Positions 13,947 through 20,507 of a DNA stretch of 20,507 nucleotides are shown here, piece after piece. Each line of letters starts with the position of its first letter. Position 1 is the first letter of the stretch. The notes under the pieces are model-generated. The model did not search any database. It had not been told where the DNA came from and saw nothing but the letters and a program-made list of their open reading frames with translations. The stretch comes from a virus, in the IMG/VR virus record IMGVR_UViG_3300044547_000234, positions 1 through 20,507 of that record. One strand, written 5' to 3'. The position numbers and the translations under genes were made by a program.

Positions 13947-14900
13947 ATGAGAGCAATAGAACTATACGAATCAGCCGCAACTGACCTAGCTAAGAAACTT
14001 CCTAGCTTAGAAAAGCACGACTATAATACCATTGATAAACTAATGAAAAAGATAGCAAAGAAACATCGTATAACCGGTGATGCATTGCATGATTTGTTTG
14101 TTAGAAAATATCATAAGACTCCGGACAGTTGGATTAAAGATAAACTAGATGAGGTTGGAGGACGACATTACAACCCGGATGGTACAACATATCGCGGATC
14201 CTATAATAAAATGCCAACATTAAATGATCCTAACGATATTTATAACAGAGCAGAACGAGTGCCATATAAAGATCCAGCTGGTGAAGATCCTGAAATAGAT
14301 GATAGTATTAAACAAATTATTCAAAATGGCTTAAACAGATTAACCGATGACCAACGAAAAGTATTAATTTTAAGATTTTGGTATGATATGACATTACAAC
14401 AGATTGGTGATAAGTTTGACTTGTCTAGAAATAGAATAAGAGAAATTGAAGCTAAAGGATTAAGACGATTGCGAGATTCCGCTAGACATAATGGATATGA
14501 TCCTGAGTTATTAAAACCCTACATTACTGAATCTGAACAAGAAGATTTAAATAACAATCCTATTGTAAAGAAGTTTCTTGCTTGGACAAGTAAGAAGTTA
14601 AATTTAGAAACTACTCCAAAGATAGAGTTTAGTTATGATAGTGATGAAGCGCAAGAAGGTCATCATACTGGTAGACACAATCCAGAGACGGGTGAAGTAT
14701 GGGTGTATTGTGCTAATAGAAATTTAGTAGATATATTACGCACTGTTTTCCATGAATTAACACATGTGCGTCAGGGTGAATTAAATATGATTAAACCGGG
14801 CGATAGTTATCCCGGTAGTCCAATAGAAGCAGAAGCGGATGTGATGGCTGGCAAGTATATTAAGATATTTGGCAAAGCACATCCAGAAATCTTTCAATAA
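13947..14900 (+). CDS. Sigma-region-4/zinc-metallopeptidase fusion with capsid-targeting-like N-terminus, 317 aa
   Basis: The ATG at 13947 gives MRAIELYES, matching the 82-aa protein's start; a GTG at 13929 would translate the promoter motif. Three regions are separated by phi-x-E sites LYES (E8), LDEV (E69) and ITES (E195). Residues 9-69 are a helical module. Residues 70-195 contain a sigma70 region 4 helix-turn-helix (LTDDQRKVLILRFWYDM, then TLQQIGDKFDLSRNRIREIE), which in sigma factors contacts -35 DNA and the RNA polymerase flap. Residues 196-317 are a zincin with HELTH and a downstream E in PIEAEADVMAGKY, as in ImmA/IrrE-like metallopeptidases. If cut at these sites it yields a DNA-binding piece and a protease piece. 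Functions are by family; processing is inference. Confidence 0.8.
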   Translation: MRAIELYESAATDLAKKLPSLEKHDYNTIDKLMKKIAKKHRITGDALHDLFVRKYHKTPDSWIKDKLDEVGGRHYNPDGTTYRGSYNKMPTLNDPNDIYNRAERVPYKDPAGEDPEIDDSIKQIIQNGLNRLTDDQRKVLILRFWYDMTLQQIGDKFDLSRNRIREIEAKGLRRLRDSARHNGYDPELLKPYITESEQEDLNNNPIVKKFLAWTSKKLNLETTPKIEFSYDSDEAQEGHHTGRHNPETGEVWVYCANRNLVDILRTVFHELTHVRQGELNMIKPGDSYPGSPIEAEADVMAGKYIKIFGKAHPEIFQ

Positions 14901-14910
14901 AGAGTAACAT

Positions 14911-15840
14911 ATGTCAATAACAATAACAGGTGGGATAACAATAAATGGTGGTGGATTTACTATAGTTGCACCACCACCGGTAGAGAAAAAAGCTATATTT
15001 GGTTATGGATTTACCAGTGCTGCGGTATCATTAACCAACCTAGTATCAAACACAGGGGTAGTTAGTAATGATGTTACAGGTGTTGGCACTGGTAGACAAC
15101 TACTAGCTGCCGCAGGTTACGGTACAGATAAAGCTATATTTGGATATGGATACAGTGTGGCAAATTCATCAATAACCAATTTAGTATCAAACACTGGAGT
15201 AGTTGCTACAGATACTACAGGTGTTGGTACTGGTAGACAAGGACTAGCGGCAGCCGGTTATGGAACAGATAAGGCTATTTTTGGTTACGGTAATGGTGGT
15301 TCAGTCACAGCAATAACCAATCTAGTATCAAACACAGGCGTTGTTGCCGGTGATACCACAGGTGTTGGTACTGGTAGAAACAATCTTGCGGCAACTGGAT
15401 ATGGCACTGATAAAGCTATATTTGGATATGGAATGGGTGGTGGTTCTACTGTAGTATCAATGACTAACTTAGTAAGTAATACAGGGGTGGTTGCTGGTGA
15501 CACAACAGGTGTTGGTACTGCTAGATTTAATCCCGCAGCTGCCGGGTATGGCACTGATAAAGCTATATTTGGATATGGAATGAATAGTGGTTATAATGTA
15601 GTATCAATGACCAATTTAGTATCAAACACTGGAGTAGTTGCTACTGATACATCAGGTGTTGGTACTGCTAGACGATTATTAGCAGCCGCAGGATATGGAC
15701 TAGATAAAGCTATATTTGGATATGGTTCTGCACCAGATACATCAATAACTAATCTTGTGTCAAATACAGGTGTAGTTGCTACAGATACATCAGGTGTTGG
15801 TACTGCTAGACAAGGATTAGCGGCTGCAAGTTACGGGTAA
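14911..15840 (+). CDS. Six-repeat beta-propeller-like protein, 309 aa (copy 1)
   Basis: A short lead (MSITITGGITINGGGF) is followed by six repeats of about 47 residues with the frame AIFGYG, a variable 6-10 residue loop, then TNLVSNTGVVATDTTGVGT and LAAAGYG. Periodicity, Gly/Thr richness and repeat count suggest a six-bladed beta-propeller, as in Kelch/RCC1-like phage proteins that sit on fibres or capsids. Binding specificity would lie in the variable loops after AIFGYG. No signal peptide is seen. AAGAG at 14900-14904 serves as a modest ribosome binding site. A paralogue of equal length follows after 22 bases. Confidence 0.78.
   Translation: MSITITGGITINGGGFTIVAPPPVEKKAIFGYGFTSAAVSLTNLVSNTGVVSNDVTGVGTGRQLLAAAGYGTDKAIFGYGYSVANSSITNLVSNTGVVATDTTGVGTGRQGLAAAGYGTDKAIFGYGNGGSVTAITNLVSNTGVVAGDTTGVGTGRNNLAATGYGTDKAIFGYGMGGGSTVVSMTNLVSNTGVVAGDTTGVGTARFNPAAAGYGTDKAIFGYGMNSGYNVVSMTNLVSNTGVVATDTSGVGTARRLLAAAGYGLDKAIFGYGSAPDTSITNLVSNTGVVATDTSGVGTARQGLAAASYG
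14989..15837 (+). repeat. Six tandem units of 141-147 bp in propeller gene 1
   Basis: The Ala codon of AIFGYG recurs at 14992, 15133, 15274, 15415, 15562 and 15709, giving intervals of 141, 141, 141, 147 and 147 bases; the last unit is shortened. Loops vary while flanks stay nearly constant in protein but differ at many silent sites. Confidence 0.9.
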
Positions 15841-15862
15841 TTATACAAAGAAAGAATAAAGA

Positions 15863-16792
15863 ATGTCAATAACAATAACAGGTGGAATAACATTAAATGG
15901 TGGGGGATTTACTATAGTTGCACCACCGGCAGGGGTAAAGGCTATATTTGGATATGGATCGGCAACCGGGGGAGTTAAACAATCACTGACTAATCTAGTA
16001 TCAAACACAGGTGTTGTTGCTACTGATACTACAGGTGTTGGTACTGATAGGAGTTATCTTGCAGCCGCGGGTTATGGAACTGATAAAGCAATATTTGGTT
16101 ACGGTCTTGCTACTGCGAGTGTGTCAATGACCAATAAAGTAAGTAATACAGGTGTAGTTGCTACTGATACAACAGGAGTAGGTACTGCTAGAATAGACCT
16201 TGCGGCAGCTGGTTATGGTACAGATAAAGCTATTTTTGGATATGGCCAAACCGATGGCGGAACGAAGCTATCAATGACCAACTTAGTAAGTAACACCGGT
16301 GTCGTTGCCACAGATACTTCAGGCGTCGGCACTGCTAGACGAGCACTTGCGGCCGCTGGCTATGGTACTGATAAAGCTATATTTGGTTACGGTAGTGATG
16401 GTACTAGAGTATCAATGACCAACAAAGTATCAAACACCGGCGCTGTTGCTAGTGATACCACTGGTGTAGGTACTGCAAGAACTGTTCTTGCAGCCGCAAC
16501 TTACGGTACAGATAAAGCTATTTTTGGTTACGGTCTTACTACTGTTAATGTGTCAATGACTAATCTAGTATCAAACACTGGTGTTGTTGCTACTGATACA
16601 ACTGGTGTTGGCACTGCTAGATATTTTCTAGCAGCCGCCGGATACGGAACTGATACAGCTATATTTGGTTATGGATCTACTGGATCAATGACATCAATGA
16701 CCAACCTAGTATCGAACACTGGAGTAGTTGCTACAGACACTACTGGAGTAGGTACTGCTAGGCAGGGATTAGCAGCCGCAAGTTACGGTTAA
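15863..16792 (+). CDS. Six-repeat beta-propeller-like protein, 309 aa (copy 2)
   Basis: This paralogue of the preceding gene has the same lead (MSITITGGITLNGGGF) and six repeats with the AIFGYG frame. The loops differ from copy 1, for example ATGGVKQSL, TDGGTKLSM and TTVNVSM. Five of six AIFGYG units are preceded by Lys, and the last has TDTAIFGYG instead. The same predicted six-bladed propeller applies. Having two adjacent copies with different loops suggests two receptor-binding or surface specificities, or a reservoir for recombination. Equal length and near-identical ends support a local duplication. Confidence 0.78.
   Translation: MSITITGGITLNGGGFTIVAPPAGVKAIFGYGSATGGVKQSLTNLVSNTGVVATDTTGVGTDRSYLAAAGYGTDKAIFGYGLATASVSMTNKVSNTGVVATDTTGVGTARIDLAAAGYGTDKAIFGYGQTDGGTKLSMTNLVSNTGVVATDTSGVGTARRALAAAGYGTDKAIFGYGSDGTRVSMTNKVSNTGAVASDTTGVGTARTVLAAATYGTDKAIFGYGLTTVNVSMTNLVSNTGVVATDTTGVGTARYFLAAAGYGTDTAIFGYGSTGSMTSMTNLVSNTGVVATDTTGVGTARQGLAAASYG
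15938..16789 (+). repeat. Six tandem units of 141-147 bp in propeller gene 2
   Basis: The Ala codon of AIFGYG recurs at 15941, 16088, 16229, 16376, 16517 and 16658, with intervals of 147, 141, 147, 141 and 141 bases. Arrangement and consensus are as in the first array. Confidence 0.9.
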
Positions 16793-16812
16793 ACAACAAT
16801 TTACCATAATCA

Positions 16813-16841
16813 TTGCTAACTAAATCATTCTATGTTACAAT
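16813..16841 (+). promoter_or_regulatory. Sigma70-type promoter before the tilS-like gene
   Basis: TTGCTA (16813-16818) and TACAAT (16836-16841) are separated by exactly 17 bases. The -10 ends 6 bases before the ATG at 16848, so transcription would start at or next to the start codon; there is no Shine-Dalgarno. Confidence 0.6.
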
Positions 16842-16847
16842 AGATAA

Positions 16848-17444
16848 ATGATTAAGTTAACAGTTCCATTACCCAAAAGTATCACAATCGCATGTAGCGG
16901 TGGTGTAGATAGCATGGCAGTTGTTGACTTTCTAAGTCGTAAACACGATATCACTATCGCCCATTTTAATCATAGAACACAAAACGGTGAAAAAGCCGCA
17001 GAGTTTGTTTCTAGGTACTGTGGTGAACATAGTATTGTTATGATGTACGGCTCACCTCGCAGTCAAAAAAATAGTAAAGAAAGTCAAGAAGAATACTGGC
17101 GTAGAGAACGCTATGAATTTTTAAATGATCTTGGCCCAGTCATTACTTGTCATCATTTAGATGATTGTGTTGAAACATATATTTGGTCAAGTCTTCATGG
17201 TACACCCAAAGTTATTCCATTAACTCGCAACAATGTAATTAGACCATTTCTAACTACTAGAAAACAAGACTTCATCTATTGGTGTGAAAGTCACAATGTA
17301 CCCTGGATAGAAGATGAATCAAATAAGAATTCCAGATATACCCGAAACTATATTCGCAATGAACTAATGCCACATGCATTACATGTCAATCCAGGATTAC
17401 CTAAATTGGTCAAAAAGATTGTAGAAGGTAAACAAAATACTTGA
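16848..17444 (+). CDS. tilS: TilS-like tRNA(Ile)-lysidine synthase, catalytic domain only, 198 aa
   Basis: The PP-loop ATPase motif SGGVDSM is at residues 17-23, HHLDD near 101-105, and the family signature ESNKNSRYTRNYIRNELMP near 157-175. TilS attaches lysine to C34 of tRNA-Ile(CAU), using ATP, so that it reads AUA codons. Bacterial TilS is usually over 400 residues; this version keeps the N-terminal catalytic domain and lacks most of the tRNA-recognition C-terminal part. Other PP-loop enzymes (TtcA, MesJ-like) are possible, but the ESN...YxRNxIR signature favours TilS. In an AT-rich phage rich in AUA codons a lysidine enzyme would aid translation. It starts without a Shine-Dalgarno. Confidence 0.83.
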   Translation: MIKLTVPLPKSITIACSGGVDSMAVVDFLSRKHDITIAHFNHRTQNGEKAAEFVSRYCGEHSIVMMYGSPRSQKNSKESQEEYWRRERYEFLNDLGPVITCHHLDDCVETYIWSSLHGTPKVIPLTRNNVIRPFLTTRKQDFIYWCESHNVPWIEDESNKNSRYTRNYIRNELMPHALHVNPGLPKLVKKIVEGKQNT

Positions 17445-17469
17445 CTTCTCTACACAAACCAAGTATACT
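17441..17469 (+). promoter_or_regulatory. Strong sigma70-type promoter for the dsbA-like/polymerase operon
   Basis: TTGACT (17441-17446) and TATACT (17464-17469) are separated by 17 bases, close to the host housekeeping consensus. The start site would be near 17476, giving a short leader with AAGGAG at 17482-17487 before the ATG at 17493. The -35 overlaps the stop codon of the TilS-like gene. Confidence 0.8.
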
Positions 17470-17492
17470 AACTAATTATTTAAGGAGAAACT

Positions 17493-17759
17493 ATGTCAGA
17501 TTATAACAGAACCTTTAACGGTGAAGCTAAGATTAAACTAACTCAACTAGTCAATGAAGGTATGCATGTCCTACATGAAATTGATACATTGAATGGTGGA
17601 TTGAGCGACACTATCAAAGCAGTAGCAGAAGAACTTGAAATCAAGGCTTCTACACTAAAGAAAGCAATTAAAATTGCACACAAAGCTTCATTGGGTCAAA
17701 CAAACAAAGACCACGATGAACTCAATACAATCTTGGAAACAGTCGGCAAAACTCTATGA
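17493..17759 (+). CDS. DsbA-like double-stranded DNA-binding protein, 88 aa
   Basis: This is a small, mainly helical protein with a central I-D-T-L-N-G-G-L-S-D-T-I-K-A segment and a Lys-rich helix (KASTLKKAIKIAHKAS). Length, helix pattern and position directly upstream of gene 43 resemble the DsbA-type protein of T4-like phages, which binds double-stranded DNA near late promoters. The match is by general pattern, not by a diagnostic motif, so other small DNA-binding proteins are possible. AAGGAG at 17482 gives a strong start, and its stop overlaps the polymerase start (ATGA). Confidence 0.55.
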   Translation: MSDYNRTFNGEAKIKLTQLVNEGMHVLHEIDTLNGGLSDTIKAVAEELEIKASTLKKAIKIAHKASLGQTNKDHDELNTILETVGKTL

Positions 17760-20473
17760 GTTATGTGGATGCTATTCACAGTAGGGATGAGGATCGTATC
17801 TATGTCGTAGAGAGAAATAAAGACGGCAAAAGAGAATACAAAGAATACCCTACTAACTATGTATTGTATTATTCCGATCCTAAGGGTAAACATCGTAGCA
17901 TTTATGGCAATCCAGTCAGTCGTTTTAGCACTCGTAAACGACAAGAGTTTGAAAAAGAAAAACGTATTCATTCAGGTAAGAAATTATTTGAAAGCGATGT
18001 ACCGGTAATCTTTCGCTGTCTAAGTGAAAATTATCTTGGCATTGATGCACCTAAACTTCATACTTGTTTCTTTGACATTGAAGTAGACTTTGATCCTGAA
18101 AAAGGATTTAGTCCTACAAGTGATCCATTCAATCCTGTTACAGCTATCAGTTGTTACTTAGATTGGCTAGATCAATGTATTACATTAGTGATCGCTCCGA
18201 AACATATGAGCAGTGAAACAGCCCAAGAAATCACTAATGAGTTTGAGAACACAATGCTATTCAAATCAGAGAAGGAAATGTTTGACGTTTTCTTTCAACT
18301 CATTGAAGATGCTGATGTATTGACTGGTTGGAACAGTGAAGGATATGATATACCCTACATGGTCAATCGTGTTACTAGAGTGATGAGTAAGGATGATACA
18401 CGCAAGTTTTGCTTGATGGGTCAACTTCCTAAAGCACGTGAATATGAACGATTCGGTAAGAGTGAAACAACATATGACTTAGTAGGTCGTATTCACTTGG
18501 ACTATCTACAACTATACAAGAAGTATAACTATGAAAGTCGTCACAGTTATAAACTTGACAGTATCGGTGAGATGGAAGTAGGTGAAAACAAAACTCAATA
18601 TGAAGGTACTCTTGACCAATTGTATAACAAAGACTTTAAAAAGTTCATTGAATACAACAGACAAGATACTATGTTGTTGGTGAAGATTCACAACAAACTT
18701 AAGTTTTTAGAATTAGCTAATCAACTTGCACATGAAAATACAGTACTGCTTCCAACAGTTATGGGTTCGGTGGCAATGATTGAGATGGCAATTTTTAATG
18801 AGGCCCATGAACGTGGCTTAGTAGTACCAGATAAAAAACGAAAGACTGAAAATGATGATGAAATCCAGCAGGCAGCAGGTGCCTTTGTTGCTACGCCGAA
18901 AAGAGGTATGCATGAATATGTCGGAGCAGTTGACATCAACAGTCTCTATCCCTCGGTTATTCGTGCCCTCAACATGGCAGGTGAAACCATCGTTGCTCAG
19001 GTCAGACAAACAATCACTGACCAATATATGCACGAAAAGGGCGCACGATTAGCAAGTGAGAAGAAACGTCACAAAGAAGGTGATGACGCTGTTACAGGAT
19101 CTATTCTCTGGGAAAATCTATTCGGTGCATTAGAGTACACAGCTATTATGAATCAAGAACGTGGCACTATGCTTACAGTAGACTACGAAGATGGTCGTAG
19201 TGTAGAAATGTCAGCGGCAGAAGTCTGGAAGATGGTCTTTGACAGCCATAAGCCCTGGATGTTAAGTGCTAATGGTACAATCTTTACTTACGAAAAAGAA
19301 GGTGTAGTTCCTGGTCTACTAACACGTTGGTACTCAGATCGTAAAGAGATGCAGAAAAAACTCAAAGAAGCAACTACTACAGAAGATAGAGAGTACTGGG
19401 ATAAACGACAACTTGTTCGTAAGATTTTATTGAACTCGGCATATGGTGCATTGTTGAATGAACATTGTCGTTTCTATGATAAGCGTATAGGCCAAAGTGT
19501 AACACTATCAGGAAGACAGATTGTTAAACACATGATGAGTACTATCAATGAAACAGTTGAAGGTGTATATTCACATGACGGCAATGCTATTGTATATGGT
19601 GATACTGACAGTTGTTACTTTACAGCATATCCAACACTAAAGCCACAGATTGATAGTGGTGCATTAGAGTGGAATAAAGAAACTTGCATTGGTCTATATG
19701 ATGGCATCGCTGAACAAGCAAATGAATCGTTCCCTGCATTTATGGAGAAAGCATTTCATGCTCCTCGCAAGAATGGTGAGATTATCAAAGCTGGTCGTGA
19801 ATTGATAGGTGATCGTGCTATCTTTATTGTTAAGAAGCGGTATGCTATTAACATCTTTGACAAAGAAGGTAAACGTAAAGATAAAAATGGCGACTTGGGT
19901 GATATCAAAGCTATGGGTCTTGACTTGAAACGTGCTGATACTCCTAAATATGTACAAGAGTTCTTAATGAATGTACTACAAATGGTTCTTCAACAAGGTA
20001 AAGGTCGTACTGAAGTTATTGAGGCTGTCAAAGACTTCAAACGTGTACTAACCGCACAAGATAGTTGGACTAAGGGTTCTCCTAAAGGTGTAAACAAACT
20101 TACAATGTATGGTGACTTAGAAGCTAAAAGTAGTACAGGTCGTGCAAATATGCCCGGTCACGTAAGAGCCGCACTTAACTACAATTACTTACGTAGAGTA
20201 AACGGTGACCAATATAGTCAAAAGATTATTGATGGTATGAAGGTTGTGGTATGTAAACTCAAATCTAATCCATTAGGGTTTACAAGTGTAGCGTATCCTG
20301 TAGATGAATTACGTTTACCCAAATGGTTTACTGAGTTACCATTTGATGATTCAGCTATGGAACAAACATTAGTAGATGAGAAGATTGATAACTTATTGGG
20401 TGTACTTGGTTGGGATATTCGTAGTAATACTGATACCAATAGTACATTTGATGATTTATTTGTTTTCGGTTAA
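17756..20473 (+). CDS. 43: Family B DNA polymerase, T4 gp43-like, 905 aa
   Basis: The full domain set is visible and the length is close to T4 gp43 (898 aa). Exonuclease: FFDIEVDF with D107 and E109, NSEGYDIPYM with D198, and YNRQDTM with D304. Polymerase: motif A DINSLYPSVI with D393, motif B KILLNSAYGALLN near 556-568, and motif C YGDTDSCYF with catalytic D616 and D618. All proofreading and polymerising acidic residues are intact. The C-terminus ends FDDLFVFG, a hydrophobic tail like the sliding-clamp-binding peptide of gp43. It is the phage replicative polymerase. The start overlaps the stop of the DsbA-like gene (ATGA), so the two are coupled under the promoter at 17441. Confidence 0.96.
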   Translation: MSYVDAIHSRDEDRIYVVERNKDGKREYKEYPTNYVLYYSDPKGKHRSIYGNPVSRFSTRKRQEFEKEKRIHSGKKLFESDVPVIFRCLSENYLGIDAPKLHTCFFDIEVDFDPEKGFSPTSDPFNPVTAISCYLDWLDQCITLVIAPKHMSSETAQEITNEFENTMLFKSEKEMFDVFFQLIEDADVLTGWNSEGYDIPYMVNRVTRVMSKDDTRKFCLMGQLPKAREYERFGKSETTYDLVGRIHLDYLQLYKKYNYESRHSYKLDSIGEMEVGENKTQYEGTLDQLYNKDFKKFIEYNRQDTMLLVKIHNKLKFLELANQLAHENTVLLPTVMGSVAMIEMAIFNEAHERGLVVPDKKRKTENDDEIQQAAGAFVATPKRGMHEYVGAVDINSLYPSVIRALNMAGETIVAQVRQTITDQYMHEKGARLASEKKRHKEGDDAVTGSILWENLFGALEYTAIMNQERGTMLTVDYEDGRSVEMSAAEVWKMVFDSHKPWMLSANGTIFTYEKEGVVPGLLTRWYSDRKEMQKKLKEATTTEDREYWDKRQLVRKILLNSAYGALLNEHCRFYDKRIGQSVTLSGRQIVKHMMSTINETVEGVYSHDGNAIVYGDTDSCYFTAYPTLKPQIDSGALEWNKETCIGLYDGIAEQANESFPAFMEKAFHAPRKNGEIIKAGRELIGDRAIFIVKKRYAINIFDKEGKRKDKNGDLGDIKAMGLDLKRADTPKYVQEFLMNVLQMVLQQGKGRTEVIEAVKDFKRVLTAQDSWTKGSPKGVNKLTMYGDLEAKSSTGRANMPGHVRAALNYNYLRRVNGDQYSQKIIDGMKVVVCKLKSNPLGFTSVAYPVDELRLPKWFTELPFDDSAMEQTLVDEKIDNLLGVLGWDIRSNTDTNSTFDDLFVFG

Positions 20474-20507
20474 ATTGGTGTTGCAATTCGTAATATATTC
20501 CTATATA

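Noticed and set aside
15285-15554. An 89-codon minus-strand open frame in the propeller gene
   Set aside because: It is a repetitive shadow produced by the plus-strand repeats and has no independent signal.
14989-16789. CRISPR array or diversity-generating retroelement
   Set aside because: The repeats are in-frame coding units of 141-147 bp with diverged copies, not short identical repeats with spacers, and there is no reverse transcriptase or template repeat.
1-20507. Prohead protease, portal, major capsid or terminase genes
   Set aside because: None is visible; the cargo-processing hypothesis therefore depends on genes outside the window.
20474-20507. Promoter after the polymerase gene (TTGCAA with TATATA)
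   Set aside because: The spacing is about 15 bases and the sequence ends before any downstream gene, so nothing supports it.

Overview
The window looks like part of an AT-rich genome of a T4-like myovirus (tailed phage) infecting a Gram-negative, probably aquatic, bacterium. The clearest evidence is a T4 gp43-type family B DNA polymerase, a DsbA-like DNA-binding protein just upstream of it, six copies of an ATAAATAC-like motif resembling the T4 late promoter (TATAAATA), very tight packing of same-strand genes, and a two-gene envelope-chemistry module (LpxH-like phosphoesterase plus glycosyltransferase) that makes sense only against an LPS-bearing host. The host cannot be identified from sequence alone. 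Layout: 1-1423 holds the end of a ClpB/ClpA-type AAA+ unfoldase and an unrecognised protein. 1459-3671 is a late-type operon of two small structural-looking proteins, a 173-aa protein with a capsid-targeting-like N-terminus, and an HxGH nucleotidyltransferase fused to extra modules. 3723-6377 holds a GT-A-like glycosyltransferase, a rho-independent terminator, an LpxH-like phosphoesterase, a hidden 56-aa overlapping gene and a GT2 glycosyltransferase. 6423-14900 is a block of modular proteins: nucleotidyltransferase plus two ART-like domains; 359-aa and 1059-aa mosaics; Dps; an 82-aa module protein; a secreted staphylococcal-type nuclease; and a sigma-region-4/metallopeptidase fusion. 14911-16792 carries twin 309-aa six-repeat beta-propeller-like genes. 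16848-20473 is a nucleic-acid block: TilS-like PP-loop enzyme, DsbA-like protein and DNA polymerase, with sigma70-type promoters rather than late motifs. The most interesting signal is a recurrent short peptide of the form (I/L/V/M)-x-E-(G/A/S/F/N/V), often as Q-G-(V/I/M/L)-x-E-G. It sits at the N-termini and between the modules of at least six neighbouring proteins. It matches the cleavage rule known for the T4 prohead protease gp21 (L/I-x-E, cut after E), and the N-termini resemble capsid-targeting sequences of T4 internal proteins. My inference is that this is a cassette of capsid-packaged, injected effectors, many made as polyproteins and cut at module boundaries in the prohead. Candidate cargoes include ART-like domains (compare T4 Alt), a sigma region 4 domain, a zincin peptidase, Cys-rich modules and possibly Dps. 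Base composition differs sharply between modules of the same polypeptide, which suggests module shuffling. The prohead protease itself is not in this window.
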